DNA of 21,386 nucleotides from Betaproteobacteria bacterium. GTDB lineage: Bacteria; Pseudomonadota; Gammaproteobacteria; Burkholderiales; SG8-41. Of the stretch, positions 6,992 to 15,561 are shown piece after piece (the stretch's first letter is position 1; the number at the start of each line of letters is the position of its first letter). The position numbers were made by a program, and so were the translations under genes. The DNA lies in contig JAOUIN010000016.1 of the NCBI GenBank assembly GCA_029883965.1, positions 1 through 21,386 of the forward strand. The letters are read 5' to 3'. Under the pieces are notes generated by a model. It was given only the letters and a program-made list of their open reading frames with translations, had not been told where the DNA came from and did no database searches.

Positions 6992-7801
6992 TCAGGTTCC
7001 GGGGCGGCTGCGTTCTTCGGCTTCGACGCGGTCGAGCTCAGCGTCCTGCTCAGCGTCCGATGGCGCCCGGTAACCGCTGTCGTCAGACTCCGCCCGCTTC
7101 GGCACCAGGCGTGCCGCGAGCAACCCGACCTCGAACAGCAGGCACATCGGAATCGCCAGCAACAGCTGCGACACCACATCCGGCGGGGTGACAATGGCCG
7201 AGATGACGAAGGCGATCACGATGAAATACGGGCGGATATTGCGCAACTGCTCCAGCGTCACCAGGCCCATGCGGATCAGCATGACCACGACGATCGGCGT
7301 CTCGAAGGTCAGTCCGAATGCCAGAAACATCGTCAGGACGAAATTCAGGTAGTTCTCGATATCCGGTGCGACGGAAATGCTTTTCGGCGCGATCTGGTGG
7401 ATGAAGTGGAAGACCGTCTGGAATACGAATACGTAACAGAACGCGATGCCGATCACGAAAAGAACCATGCTCGTCACCACCAGCGGCATCACCAGCCGCT
7501 TTTCGTGGAGGTAGAGACCGGGTGCGACGAATGACCATGCCTGATAAAGCGTATAGGGGAGCGTCAGCACAAACGCAACCATCATCGCGACCTTCACCGG
7601 CACCAGGAACGGCGTCACCACACCCGTGGCGATCATTTTCGAACCTTCGGGCAGGGACTGCATCATCGGCGTCGCCAGCAGATCGTAGAGTTCGGAGGCG
7701 AACGGAATCAACACTACCAGCACCACGCCAAAAGCGATCAGCGCGCGCAACAACCGGTCACGCAGTTCGACCAGGTGGGAGATGAAAGTGTCTTCGCTCA
7801 C
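6992..7801 (-). CDS. tatC: Twin-arginine translocase subunit TatC
   Basis: This is the polytopic inner-membrane receptor of the Tat pathway, which exports folded proteins. It is 269 residues long, with six hydrophobic spans as expected. Recognisable elements are the N-terminal SHLVELRDRLLRAL, the periplasmic TPFLVPVK, the cytoplasmic LYLHEKRLVMP containing the conserved signal-binding Glu, and FGLTFETPIVV. The tail beyond about residue 235 is hydrophilic and acidic and extends past the core fold. It is the last gene of tatABC, 21 nt after tatB. The bc1 Rieske protein encoded nearby is an expected client. Confidence 0.97.
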   Translation of the reverse strand: MSEDTFISHLVELRDRLLRALIAFGVVLVVLIPFASELYDLLATPMMQSLPEGSKMIATGVVTPFLVPVKVAMMVAFVLTLPYTLYQAWSFVAPGLYLHEKRLVMPLVVTSMVLFVIGIAFCYVFVFQTVFHFIHQIAPKSISVAPDIENYLNFVLTMFLAFGLTFETPIVVVMLIRMGLVTLEQLRNIRPYFIVIAFVISAIVTPPDVVSQLLLAIPMCLLFEVGLLAARLVPKRAESDDSGYRAPSDAEQDAELDRVEAEERSRPGT

Positions 7802-7822
7802 TGCGGGATGCCTACCATGCGC

Positions 7823-8200
7823 TTATGCCGGCTTGCCGCCGTCGGCGGACGCAGGTTTGTCGGCGGAGGCTGCAATTTCGCCGGCCGGCTTGTCCGCCTC
7901 GTTCAGCGCGGCCTGCGCGTCACTGCTGATCTTGTTCATTTCAGTTTCAGCAGACCGCACTTCCTGGGTAACCGACTGCTCGATCGACTTCGCGGCGTCC
8001 TGCATGCTTGCCTGCAGTTTGCGCAGGTCATCAAGCGCCATTTCGCGGCTGATGTCCGATTTAACGTCATTGACATAGCGTTGCATGCGGCCGAACAGAT
8101 GGCCGGCTGCGCGCGCCACTCTGGGCAGGCGCTCCGGCCCGATCACGATCAGCGCGACGACGGCGATGACCATCAGTTCGGAGAAGCCGATATCAAACAT
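7823..8200 (-). CDS. tatB: Twin-arginine translocase subunit TatB
   Basis: This 125-residue single-span protein forms the substrate receptor with TatC. The N-terminus MFDIGFSELMVIAVVALIV carries the conserved E8, followed by the GPERLPRVAR hinge and amphipathic helix. A long charged helical region (about 45-100) and an Ala/Lys/Asp-rich tail follow. The start at MFDIGF is fixed by homology, since the in-frame ATG at 8248 would place residues before the membrane segment. The Shine-Dalgarno is weak. It sits 95 nt downstream of tatA, with a hairpin in the gap. Confidence 0.95.
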   Translation of the reverse strand: MFDIGFSELMVIAVVALIVIGPERLPRVARAAGHLFGRMQRYVNDVKSDISREMALDDLRKLQASMQDAAKSIEQSVTQEVRSAETEMNKISSDAQAALNEADKPAGEIAASADKPASADGGKPA

Positions 8201-8248
8201 GGGATGGGTAGCCTGGATCGCAACCGGTAAAACGCGGATCCGGACCAC

Positions 8249-8268
8249 CGGCAGGAATCACCCTGCCG
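8249..8268 (-). repeat. Hairpin between tatA and tatB
   Basis: CGGCAGG (8249-8255) and CCTGCCG (8262-8268) form a 7-bp GC-rich stem with a 6-nt loop inside the 95-nt tatA-tatB gap. No T-tract follows. By position it could act as an mRNA 3'-end or processing element that helps TatA exceed TatB, but that is inference. Confidence 0.35.
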
Positions 8269-8295
8269 CCCGGTTTCACGCTCTACGATGCGGCC

Positions 8296-8526
8296 TCAGG
8301 ACTTCGTGGATTCCTTGCGCGCTTCACCGTCGATCGTCTGACCGGTGGTGGGCGGGATTTCGCCTTTGGCCTGCTCGGTTTTGCCGTCTTCGGTTTTCAT
8401 GCCTTCCTTGAATCCCTTGACCGCACCGCCCAGGTCGGAACCGACGTTGCGCAGCTTCTTGGTCCCGAATACCAGGACGACCACCAGCAACACAATCAAC
8501 CAGTGCCAGATGCTGAATGAACCCAT
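8296..8526 (-). CDS. tatA: Twin-arginine translocase subunit TatA
   Basis: This is the pore-forming subunit of the Tat system, 76 residues long. It has a short N-terminal membrane helix (WHWLIVLLVVVLVFG), then the hinge FGTKKLRNVGSDLGGAVKGFK and an acidic/lysine-rich tail. These are standard TatA features. The start at 8526 has GAGGAG about 7 nt upstream; the ATG further upstream at 8592 is not supported. It follows hisE after a 93-nt gap on the same strand, so it may be read from the his operon. In several related genomes a HIT-family gene lies between hisE and tatA. It is absent here. Confidence 0.96.
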   Translation of the reverse strand: MGSFSIWHWLIVLLVVVLVFGTKKLRNVGSDLGGAVKGFKEGMKTEDGKTEQAKGEIPPTTGQTIDGEARKESTKS

Positions 8527-8619
8527 ATAACGCTCCTCATGATCCGTGCCTGCGCACGGGATAAAAATCGACTGGCGTGAAGCGCGTTGCACGGGTCCGG
8601 CCGCACAAAGCGCACACCG

Positions 8620-8943
8620 CTATTTTCGCGACGCCTTTTCCGCGACGCCGGAAACACCCTCGCGCCGCTGCAATTCCGCCAGCACATCTTCCGGCCCGAC
8701 GCCATGCCAGGCCAGCAACACCAGCGTGTGAAACCACAAATCAGCGGCTTCACGAACCACATGCAGTTTATCACCCTCCTTCGAGGCCAGCAGAACCTCC
8801 GCGGCCTCTTCCAGCACTTTGCGCAGAATCGCGTCCTCGCCTTTGGCAAACAGGCCTGCGACGTACGAATCCGCCGTGCCGGCGCCCTTGCGCGCCGCAA
8901 TGGTCGCACCCAACCGCAACAATATGTCCTGTTTGTCCGTCAT
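8620..8943 (-). CDS. hisE: Phosphoribosyl-ATP pyrophosphatase
   Basis: HisE removes pyrophosphate from phosphoribosyl-ATP, the second step of histidine synthesis. The protein is 107 residues and almost entirely helical. It carries the MazG/HisE-type metal-binding pattern KVLEEAAEVLLA (about 42-53) and the second acidic motif REAADLWFHTLVLL. It is a separate gene from hisI here rather than the fused hisIE of enterobacteria. Its ATG overlaps the hisI stop by 4 nt (ATGA), so translation is coupled. It is the last gene of the his operon. Confidence 0.96.
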   Translation of the reverse strand: MTDKQDILLRLGATIAARKGAGTADSYVAGLFAKGEDAILRKVLEEAAEVLLASKEGDKLHVVREAADLWFHTLVLLAWHGVGPEDVLAELQRREGVSGVAEKASRK

Positions 8944-9338
8944 GTCCGCTGTTTGCCGTAAATCGCCTTGGGATCCTTCAGCACCGGGTCAACCTCTACC
9001 CAGTCTCCGTTGCGCAGTTCATGAAAAAAACAGCTGTGGCGTCCGGTGTGACAGGCGATGCCGCCAACCTGTTCAACCTCGAACAACACCACGTCCTCGT
9101 CGCAATCAAGACGGATCGCCCGCACTTTCTGCACATGGCCGGATTCCTCACCCTTGTGCCAGAGTTTGCGGCGCGAGCGCGACCAGTAATGGGCCTCGCC
9201 GCTCGCTGACGTCTGCTGCAGTGCTTCGCGGTTTGCCCAGGCCACCGTCAACACCCGTCCCGAACCGGCTTCCTGGGTTACCACAGGAACCAGCCCGTCC
9301 GTGCCCCAGCGTATGCGATCCAGCCAGTTCGACGCCAT
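8940..9338 (-). CDS. hisI: Phosphoribosyl-AMP cyclohydrolase
   Basis: HisI opens the adenine ring of phosphoribosyl-AMP in the third step of the pathway. It is a 132-residue Zn/Mg enzyme. The signature segments are all present: SRSRRKLWHKGEESGHVQ, the metal-binding DCDED, and the zinc-ligand motif CHTGRHSCFF. There are 71 nt between it and hisF, an AT-rich stretch with an A-run on the sense strand and a small GC hairpin near 9353-9367. An internal promoter there is possible. The stop overlaps the hisE start. Confidence 0.96.
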   Translation of the reverse strand: MASNWLDRIRWGTDGLVPVVTQEAGSGRVLTVAWANREALQQTSASGEAHYWSRSRRKLWHKGEESGHVQKVRAIRLDCDEDVVLFEVEQVGGIACHTGRHSCFFHELRNGDWVEVDPVLKDPKAIYGKQRT

Positions 9339-9372
9339 GATGTCGTGCAGCGGAGGCCTTCCGCCACGGAAA

Positions 9373-9378
9373 TTTATA
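9373..9378 (-). promoter_or_regulatory. Possible internal -10 element before hisI
   Basis: The minus strand reads TATAAA in an AT-rich stretch containing a run of eight A upstream, about 35 nt before hisI. No -35 match lies at the right distance. If real, it would give hisIE-tatABC a source of transcription independent of the hisG promoter. Confidence 0.25.
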
Positions 9379-9409
9379 ACCTATTGATTCTAATTGTTTT
9401 TTTTGGCAA

Positions 9410-10180
9410 CTACAAGCGGACTTCAATACCGCGCGCCGCCATGAATTCCTTGGCCTGGCGCACCGTGTATTCACCGTAGTGAAAAATGCTCGCCGCAAGC
9501 ACGGCGTCGGCACGACCTTTGGTGACGCCATCGGCCAGATGCTCGAGGCTGCCGACACCACCGCTGGCGATGATCGGGATGCGCAAGGCCGCAGAAAATG
9601 CCGCCGTCAGCTCCAGGTCAAATCCCAGGCGCGTGCCATCGCGATCCATGCTGGTCAGCAGGATTTCACCTGCACCCGAGGCCTGCATTTTGCGGCCCCA
9701 CTCCAGCGCATCCAGCCCCGTGGCCTTGCGCCCGCCGTGGGTGTAGACCTCCCAGCGCAGCGGATCCGAGCCGGCGACACGCTTGGCATCGACCGCCACC
9801 ACGATGCACTGCGCGCCGTAGCGCCCGCTGGCATCGGCGACAAACTGCGGATTCTGTACGGCAGCGGTGTTGACGCTGACCTTGTCGGCCCCGGCATTCA
9901 GCAGCCGGCGCACATCGTCAACGGTGCGCACGCCGCCGCCGACCGTCAGCGGAATGAACACCTGGGCCGCAACGTCCTCGATGATGTGCAGGATCAGGTC
10001 ACGATCATCACTGGTCGCAGTGATGTCGAGAAATGTCAGCTCGTCCGCCCCCTGGTCATCGTAGCGGCGCGCGATTTCCACCGGATCGCCGGCGTCCTTC
10101 AACTCAACGAAATTGACGCCCTTGACCACGCGCCCGGCGGTGACGTCCAGACAGGGAATGATGCGTTTGGCCAGGCCCAT
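9410..10180 (-). CDS. hisF: Imidazole glycerol phosphate synthase, cyclase subunit
   Basis: HisF is the TIM-barrel subunit that closes the imidazole ring using ammonia delivered by HisH, releasing IGP and AICAR. It is 256 residues, the standard size. Catalytic Asp residues are D12 (IIPCLDV) and D131 (VAVDAKR). Phosphate-binding glycine motifs TVGGGV (79-84) and ASGGVGS near the C-terminal part are intact. It lies 21 nt downstream of hisA, its evolutionary sibling. It ends with the typical GIEVRL. Confidence 0.97.
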   Translation of the reverse strand: MGLAKRIIPCLDVTAGRVVKGVNFVELKDAGDPVEIARRYDDQGADELTFLDITATSDDRDLILHIIEDVAAQVFIPLTVGGGVRTVDDVRRLLNAGADKVSVNTAAVQNPQFVADASGRYGAQCIVVAVDAKRVAGSDPLRWEVYTHGGRKATGLDALEWGRKMQASGAGEILLTSMDRDGTRLGFDLELTAAFSAALRIPIIASGGVGSLEHLADGVTKGRADAVLAASIFHYGEYTVRQAKEFMAARGIEVRL

Positions 10181-10201
10181 GGAAAGCGTCAGCCCGGAAA
10201 T

Positions 10202-10948
10202 TCAGCTTGTCTTGCTTAACTGATCGGCGAGTTTCTGCGCTTCGTCAAATTTCAGCGTGCCCTGATACACCGCGCGCCCGGTGATGGCGCCGATGATGCC
10301 CTCGGCCTCGACGGCGCAGAGTTTCTTGACGTCATCAAGATCGGTGATGCCGCCGCTGGCGATGACCGGCACGTTGAGCTGGCGTGCCAGTGCCACCGTC
10401 GCTTCGATGTTGACGCCGGTGAGCATGCCGTCGCGGCCGATATCGGTATAAATCACGGCTTCGGCGCCGTAATCCTCGAACTTCTTCGCCAGGTCGATCA
10501 CATCGTGACCCGTCATTTTTGACCAGCCGTCCACCGCAACCTTGCCGTCCTTGGCGTCCAGCGCAACGATGATATGGCCCTGAAACGCCGTGCACGCTTC
10601 CTGCAGGAATCCCGGTGTCTTGACCGCCGCAGTGCCGATGATGATGTAGCTGATGCCGGCGTCGATATAGGTCTCGATGGTATCCAGATCGCGTATGCCG
10701 CCTCCCAGCTGTACCGGCAGATCCGCGCCCACCGCCTTGACGATGGACTTGATCGCCGCCTGGTTTTTCGGCCTGCCCGCCGCAGCGCCGTTCAGGTCCA
10801 CCACATGCAGCCGGCGCGCGCCCTGATCCAGCCACTGTCTGGCCATGGCGCCCGGGTCTTCGGAAAAAATCGTGGCATCGCTCATGTCGCCCTGTTTCAG
10901 GCGTACGCATTTGCCGTCCTTCAAATCGATGGCGGGAATAATCAGCAT
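10202..10948 (-). CDS. hisA: ProFAR isomerase (phosphoribosylformimino-AICAR-phosphate isomerase)
   Basis: HisA opens the ribose ring of ProFAR to give PRFAR, the fourth step of the pathway. It is 248 residues with the same half-barrel duplication as HisF. D8 (PAIDLKDG) and D131 (VALDAKDG) are the catalytic pair. LGGGIRD and ASGGITD bind phosphate. The start at MLIIPAIDL is set by homology. In-frame codons up to 11059 are open but not family-like, and the Shine-Dalgarno is weak. A 144-nt gap separates it from hisH. The gap holds a 6-bp stem and a short direct repeat but no gene I can support. Confidence 0.96.
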   Translation of the reverse strand: MLIIPAIDLKDGKCVRLKQGDMSDATIFSEDPGAMARQWLDQGARRLHVVDLNGAAAGRPKNQAAIKSIVKAVGADLPVQLGGGIRDLDTIETYIDAGISYIIIGTAAVKTPGFLQEACTAFQGHIIVALDAKDGKVAVDGWSKMTGHDVIDLAKKFEDYGAEAVIYTDIGRDGMLTGVNIEATVALARQLNVPVIASGGITDLDDVKKLCAVEAEGIIGAITGRAVYQGTLKFDEAQKLADQLSKTS

Positions 10949-11092
10949 GGGTATGGGGAGGTTGCGAAACCGGGATTGATCAGAATACGCAGCGACAGAT
11001 AAACCGGGGCCGGGATTGTGTTCAGGGGAATCTTGGACAGAAAAAATACTATGGCTCAATAATACTACAGCAGGCGCAGCAGCACGCCTGTT

Positions 11093-11776
11093 TCAGACAA
11101 TCACCGATGCGCCACCTTCGGGCGCAGCATGCACCTGCGGCTTCCACGCAACAAAGTTGGCCAGCAATCGCAGGCCGATCGCGTCGCTTTTTTCGGGATG
11201 GAATTGCACCGCGAACAGGTTTTCACGCGCGGCGGCACACGCAAAGCGGAACGGATACCTGCTCCATCCGGCAACAATCGCGGGATCGGCGGGATCGGGA
11301 TAATAGCTGTGCACAAAATAAAACCGGCTGCGGTCCGGAATGCCCTGCCACAGCGGATGCGCCATGCCCTGCTCTACTTCGTTCCAGCCCATGTGCGGGA
11401 CCTTGAGTTTTTCGCCGCGCTCATCGACCATGCGCGATGCGGGGAAATGGCGCACGTCACCGGCCAGCAGGCCCAGGCAACGCGTATCGCCTTCTTCGCT
11501 GTGCGTAAACAGCATCTGCAGGCCGATGCAGATGCCGAGAAACGGTTTGCTGCGGGCGGCAGAAACGATCGCGTTGTGCAATCCGCGCGACTCCATTTCG
11601 CGGATGCAATCGCGCATCGCGCCCTGCCCGGGAAACACGACGCGCCCGGCCTGCGCCACTTCGGCGGGGTCACTGGTCACCACGACGCTGCAGTCCGGCG
11701 CCACATGCTCGATGGCCTTGGATACCGAGCGCAGGTTACCCATGCCGTAGTCGATAACGGCAATGTCGATGGTCAT
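11093..11776 (-). CDS. hisH: Imidazole glycerol phosphate synthase, glutamine amidotransferase subunit
   Basis: HisH hydrolyses glutamine and channels ammonia to HisF. The triad of class I glutamine amidotransferases is visible: C83 in GICIGLQ, H193 and E195 in QFHPEKS. It is 227 residues, slightly longer than many HisH proteins because of a short Ala/Gly-rich C-terminal tail after AWKPQVH. It lies 71 nt downstream of hisB. In several Burkholderiales a membrane-protein gene separates hisB and hisH; none is present here. Confidence 0.96.
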   Translation of the reverse strand: MTIDIAVIDYGMGNLRSVSKAIEHVAPDCSVVVTSDPAEVAQAGRVVFPGQGAMRDCIREMESRGLHNAIVSAARSKPFLGICIGLQMLFTHSEEGDTRCLGLLAGDVRHFPASRMVDERGEKLKVPHMGWNEVEQGMAHPLWQGIPDRSRFYFVHSYYPDPADPAIVAGWSRYPFRFACAAARENLFAVQFHPEKSDAIGLRLLANFVAWKPQVHAAPEGGASVIV

Positions 11777-11847
11777 CGTGAGATCTTCGGCAGATTATTC
11801 ATGAAACTGAAAAAACGGCACGCGCGCGCAGCGCTGCCCTGGAAAGC

Positions 11848-12435
11848 CTACAACTTGCCTTTGGTCGAGGGTATGCCCTTCACCCGCGGATCCAGTTCCA
11901 CGGCCATGCGCAGCGCACGACCAAAAGCCTTGAACAGCGTCTCCACCTGGTGATGGGTGTTGGTGCCCTTGAGGTTGTCGAGGTGCAGCGTAACCAGCGC
12001 GTGATTGACGAAGCCCTGGAAAAACTCGCGCACCAGGTCGACATCGAACTCGCCGACGCGTGCGCGCGTGAACTTGCCGGTCATCTCCAGCCCCGGTCGC
12101 CCCGACAGGTCGATCACGGCGCGAGAAAGCGCTTCATCCAGCGGCACATATGCGTGGCCGTAACGGCGTACGCCCTTCTTGTCGCCGACCGCTTTGGCGA
12201 ACGCCTGGCCCAGCGTGATGCCGATGTCTTCAACGGTGTGATGTGCGTCGATGTGCAGGTCACCCTTGGCCTTGATCTCAAGATCGACCAGGCCGTGACG
12301 GGCAATCTGGTCGAGCATGTGGTCGAGGAAGGGCACGCCGCTGGCGAGTTTCGCCTTGCCGCTGCCGTCCAGATTGATCTTGACGACAATCTGGGTTTCC
12401 TGGGTGTCGCGAGTGACCTGCGCCTGCCGTGCCAT
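11848..12435 (-). CDS. hisB: Imidazole glycerol phosphate dehydratase (monofunctional)
   Basis: HisB dehydrates IGP to imidazole acetol phosphate. It is 195 residues, the single-domain form without the N-terminal histidinol-phosphatase domain of enterobacteria. The two metal-binding motifs are DAHHTVED (H65, H66, E69) and THHQVE (H161, H162, E165). PFLDHML and GRPGLEM are also family-typical. The ATG at 12435 is chosen because the family begins here; the open frame continues upstream into hisC but shows no conserved sequence. The gap to hisC is 55 nt. Confidence 0.97.
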   Translation of the reverse strand: MARQAQVTRDTQETQIVVKINLDGSGKAKLASGVPFLDHMLDQIARHGLVDLEIKAKGDLHIDAHHTVEDIGITLGQAFAKAVGDKKGVRRYGHAYVPLDEALSRAVIDLSGRPGLEMTGKFTRARVGEFDVDLVREFFQGFVNHALVTLHLDNLKGTNTHHQVETLFKAFGRALRMAVELDPRVKGIPSTKGKL

Positions 12436-12490
12436 GGTATCCGGGTGCCCGAGGTAAGTTGTTGATTTAAGAGTATAAACGAATTCGCGT

Positions 12491-13558
12491 TCAGCCGCCC
12501 TGCACGATTCCGCGCAGCGCCTCGACCAGACCCGCACATTGCTCATCGGTACCGACGGTAATCCGCATGAACTCCGCGATGCGCACCGGCTTGCGGAAAT
12601 GCCGCACGATGATGCTGCGTTCACGCAACTTCGCGGCGATGTCGCCGCCGTCGCGCCCGGGCAGCCGCGCAAACACAAAATTCGCCGCCGACGGCAGCAC
12701 TTCGAAACCCAGGTCGTGCAGGTCCTGCACCAGCTTGCGCTTGGTCGCAATGACCCTGCCGCACATGGCCTTGAAATAGTCGTCATCTTCCAGCGCCGCG
12801 GTCGCGCCCGCCTGCGCCAAACGGTCCAGCGGATAGGAATTGAAGCTGTCCTTGACCCGGTTCAAGGCCTCGATCAGATCGGGGCGGCCGATCGCGTAAC
12901 CGACGCGCAGACCCGCCAGCGCGCGCGATTTCGACAGCGTGTGCGTCACCAGCAGTTGCGGATAACGGCTCACCAGCGGCACCACCGACTCGCCGCCGAA
13001 ATCGACATAAGCCTCGTCGATCACCACTACCGACGCGGTGTTCGCGCGCAGCAGCCGTTCGACGTCAGGCAATGCCATGAAACACCCGGTGGGCGCATTC
13101 GGATTCGGAAAAATGATGCCGCCGTTGGGGCGCAGATAGTCATCCACCGCGATTTCAAACGCAGCATTCAGCGGCACCTGTTCGAACGGGATGTCATAGA
13201 GGCTGCAATACACCGGATAGAAGCTGTAGGTGATATCCGGAAACAGCACCGGCCGGTCGTGTTTGAGCAGACCGAGGAATACGTGCGCGAGCACCTCATC
13301 GGAACCGTTGCCGACGAACACATGATCCGGCGTCACACCGTAACGTTTGGCGATCGCCGCACGCAACCGGTCACTGCCCGGATCCGGGTACAGCCGCAGC
13401 GTATCGCCGATCTCGGCGCGCAATGCGTCCAGCACGCGCCGGCTTGGCCCGTACGGACTTTCGTTGGTGTTGAGCTTGACGAGGTTGGGCAGCTTGGGCT
13501 GCTCACCCGGCACATAGGGTGTGAGCCCCCGCACCACGTCGCTCCAGTAACGGTTCAT
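12491..13558 (-). CDS. hisC: Histidinol-phosphate aminotransferase
   Basis: This PLP-dependent fold-type I aminotransferase converts imidazole acetol phosphate to histidinol phosphate. It is 355 residues. PLP contacts visible are NGSDEV (84-89), NPNAPTG (152-158), D181 and Y184 in VIDEAYVDF, and K210 in THTLSKSRALAGLR, which should form the Schiff base. LNTNESPYG near the N-terminus is the substrate-side signature. It is 8 nt downstream of hisD. Because HisB is monofunctional, a separate histidinol-phosphate phosphatase must act after this enzyme, and none is in the window. Confidence 0.97.
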   Translation of the reverse strand: MNRYWSDVVRGLTPYVPGEQPKLPNLVKLNTNESPYGPSRRVLDALRAEIGDTLRLYPDPGSDRLRAAIAKRYGVTPDHVFVGNGSDEVLAHVFLGLLKHDRPVLFPDITYSFYPVYCSLYDIPFEQVPLNAAFEIAVDDYLRPNGGIIFPNPNAPTGCFMALPDVERLLRANTASVVVIDEAYVDFGGESVVPLVSRYPQLLVTHTLSKSRALAGLRVGYAIGRPDLIEALNRVKDSFNSYPLDRLAQAGATAALEDDDYFKAMCGRVIATKRKLVQDLHDLGFEVLPSAANFVFARLPGRDGGDIAAKLRERSIIVRHFRKPVRIAEFMRITVGTDEQCAGLVEALRGIVQGG

Positions 13559-13566
13559 GAAATGCT

Positions 13567-14859
13567 CTAGGACCGGAAACGCAATGCCGCCGAGCGGGCG
13601 TGCGCGGTCAGGCCCTCACCTTCGGCCAGCTCCACCGCAACCCTGCCGAGCTTCTGCGCACCTTCCGCCGACACACATATCAGGCTCGAACGTTTCTGGA
13701 AGTCATAAACGCCCAGCGGCGACGAGAAGCGCGCGGTGCGCGACGTCGGCAGCACGTGATTCGGCCCTGCGCAATAGTCGCCCAGCGCCTCCGAGGTGTA
13801 ACGGCCGAGGAATATCGCGCCGGCGTGGCGGATCCGCGGCAACAATGCCTGCGGATTTTCCACCGACAGCTCCAGATGTTCGGGTGCAATACGGTTGACC
13901 AGTGCGCAGGCTTCGTCGAGGTCGCGCACCGCAATCAACGCCCCGCGCCCTTCGAGCGACGCCTTGATGACCTTGCGCCGCGGCATCTCCGGCAACAGGC
14001 GCACGATACTCGCCGCCACCGCATCGAGAAATTTTTCATCCGGTGACAGCAGGATGGACTGCGCCAGTTCGTCGTGCTCGGCCTGCGAAAAGAGATCCAT
14101 CGCTACCCAGTCGGGTTCCGTGCTGCCGTCGCAGACGACGAGGATTTCCGACGGGCCCGCCACCATGTCGATGCCGACCACGCCGAATACGCGGCGCTTG
14201 GCCGCGGCCACATAGGCATTGCCCGGACCGACGATCTTGTCGACCTGCGGTATGGTCGCCGTGCCGTACGCGAGTGCGGCCACCGCCTGCGCGCCACCGA
14301 TCGTAAACACGCGGTCGACGCCGCAGATCGCGGCCGCCGCGAGCACCAGGTCGTTTTTTTCACCGCGCGGTGTAGGCACCGTCATGATCACCTCGGTGAC
14401 GCCGGCGACTTTCGCCGGCACCGCGTTCATGATCACCGACGACGGATAAGCGGCCTTGCCGCCGGGCACGTAAAGGCCGGCACGATCGAGCGGCGTGATC
14501 TGCTGGCCGAGTTCATTGCCGTCGGCATCGGTATAACCCCAGGACTCGGCGCGCTGCCGCCCGTGGTAATCGCGCACGCGTGCCGCGGCAGTCTCCAGTG
14601 CGCTGCGGCGCGCGGCCGGTATGCGTTCCAGCGCCGCCTGCAACTCCGATTTGGGGATTTCCAGTTCCGCCAGCGTGGCGGCAGTGACGCCGTCGAAGCG
14701 TGCGGTGTATTCGAGAACCGCGGCATCGCCGCGCGATTTGACGTCGGCCAGTATCGCCGCAACGGTGGCATCGACCCCGGGATCCTGCGCCGCCTCAAAC
14801 GCCAGCAACTCCGCAAGGCGCGCGTCGAAGTCAGCCTGTGTAGTCGCCAGCCTGCGCAT
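13567..14859 (-). CDS. hisD: Histidinol dehydrogenase
   Basis: HisD is the zinc enzyme that oxidises histidinol to histidine in two NAD-dependent steps, the last of the pathway. It is 430 residues, full length. Family landmarks include TPLDRAGLYVPGGKAAYPS, the VFTIGGAQAVAALAYGT segment, the VGPGNAYVAAAKR loop, the catalytic Glu-His in RIAPEHLEL, and GPNHVLPTSRTARFSSPLGV near the C-terminus. It begins 2 nt after the hisG stop and ends 8 nt before hisC, so coupling is tight on both sides. Confidence 0.98.
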   Translation of the reverse strand: MRRLATTQADFDARLAELLAFEAAQDPGVDATVAAILADVKSRGDAAVLEYTARFDGVTAATLAELEIPKSELQAALERIPAARRSALETAAARVRDYHGRQRAESWGYTDADGNELGQQITPLDRAGLYVPGGKAAYPSSVIMNAVPAKVAGVTEVIMTVPTPRGEKNDLVLAAAAICGVDRVFTIGGAQAVAALAYGTATIPQVDKIVGPGNAYVAAAKRRVFGVVGIDMVAGPSEILVVCDGSTEPDWVAMDLFSQAEHDELAQSILLSPDEKFLDAVAASIVRLLPEMPRRKVIKASLEGRGALIAVRDLDEACALVNRIAPEHLELSVENPQALLPRIRHAGAIFLGRYTSEALGDYCAGPNHVLPTSRTARFSSPLGVYDFQKRSSLICVSAEGAQKLGRVAVELAEGEGLTAHARSAALRFRS

Positions 14860-14861
14860 GA

Positions 14862-15497
14862 TCAGCCGACGGCACGGGCGAACGTGTCGATCAGCGGCTG
14901 CAATGCCGCGCGCTTCAGCTTCAGCGCAGCCTGATTCACCACCAGTCGCGAACTGATCTGCCCGACTTCCTCCACGGCTACCAGGCCGTTGGCTTTCAGC
15001 GTGCCGCCAGTGCTGACCAGATCGACGATGGCGTCAGCCAGCCCCGTCAGCGGCGCGAGTTCCATCGAACCGTAGAGCTTGATCAGATCGACATGCACGC
15101 CCTTGGCCGCGAAGTGTTCACGCGCAACCCGCACGTACTTGGTCGCGACCTTCAGCCGCGCCCCCTGGCGCACTGCGGTGGCGTAGTCAAAATCCTTGCG
15201 CACCGCGACCATCATCCGGCACCTGGCAATCCTCAGGTCCAGCGGCTGGTAGAGACCGGCGCCGCCGTGCTCATCGAGTACGTCCTTTCCGGCCACGCCG
15301 AGGTCTGCGCCGCCGAACTGCACGTAGGTCGGCACATCGGTGGCGCGCACGATGACCACGCGCACATCACGACGGTTGGTGGCGATGATCAGCTTGCGCG
15401 AGGCTTCGGGATCTTCGCGCGTGACGATGCCCGCCGCTTTCAGCAGCGGCACGGTTTCGTCGAAAATTCGACCCTTGGAAAGTGCGATGGTGATCAT
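14862..15497 (-). CDS. hisG: ATP phosphoribosyltransferase, short form
   Basis: HisG joins ATP and PRPP in the committed step of histidine synthesis. It is 211 residues, the short form that lacks the C-terminal ACT-like regulatory domain and works with HisZ, a HisRS-like subunit. HisZ is not in this window. MITIALSKGRIFDET opens the protein, GVAGKDVLDEHG is in the middle, and the PRPP loop DLVSTGGTLKANGL is near the end. The start at 15497 is chosen by family homology; an in-frame ATG at 15605 overlaps the promoter region and adds unconserved sequence. It is the first gene of the operon, divergent from the MlaF-like gene. Confidence 0.97.
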   Translation of the reverse strand: MITIALSKGRIFDETVPLLKAAGIVTREDPEASRKLIIATNRRDVRVVIVRATDVPTYVQFGGADLGVAGKDVLDEHGGAGLYQPLDLRIARCRMMVAVRKDFDYATAVRQGARLKVATKYVRVAREHFAAKGVHVDLIKLYGSMELAPLTGLADAIVDLVSTGGTLKANGLVAVEEVGQISSRLVVNQAALKLKRAALQPLIDTFARAVG

Positions 15498-15561
15498 GAC
15501 GACATGTCTGGGCGGAATGGCACTACAAACCGGCACCCGCAGGCGCCCGGGAAAGTGCTGA

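Noticed and set aside
11045..11067. Direct repeat AATACTA spaced 16 bp in the hisH-hisA gap
   Set aside because: It is short and AT-rich, with no matching promoter geometry, so it is not distinguishable from chance.
11071..11090. 6-bp stem after the hisH stop with T-run further downstream, as a terminator
   Set aside because: The T-run is about 25 nt beyond the stem, and the his operon must read through to hisA.
12436..12786. N-terminal extension of hisB into hisC
   Set aside because: It overlaps hisC on the same strand in another frame and is not part of the HisB family.
14074..14934. Long plus-strand frame opposite hisD
   Set aside because: It is Arg/His-rich, typical of the reverse strand of GC-rich genes, and hisD is certain.
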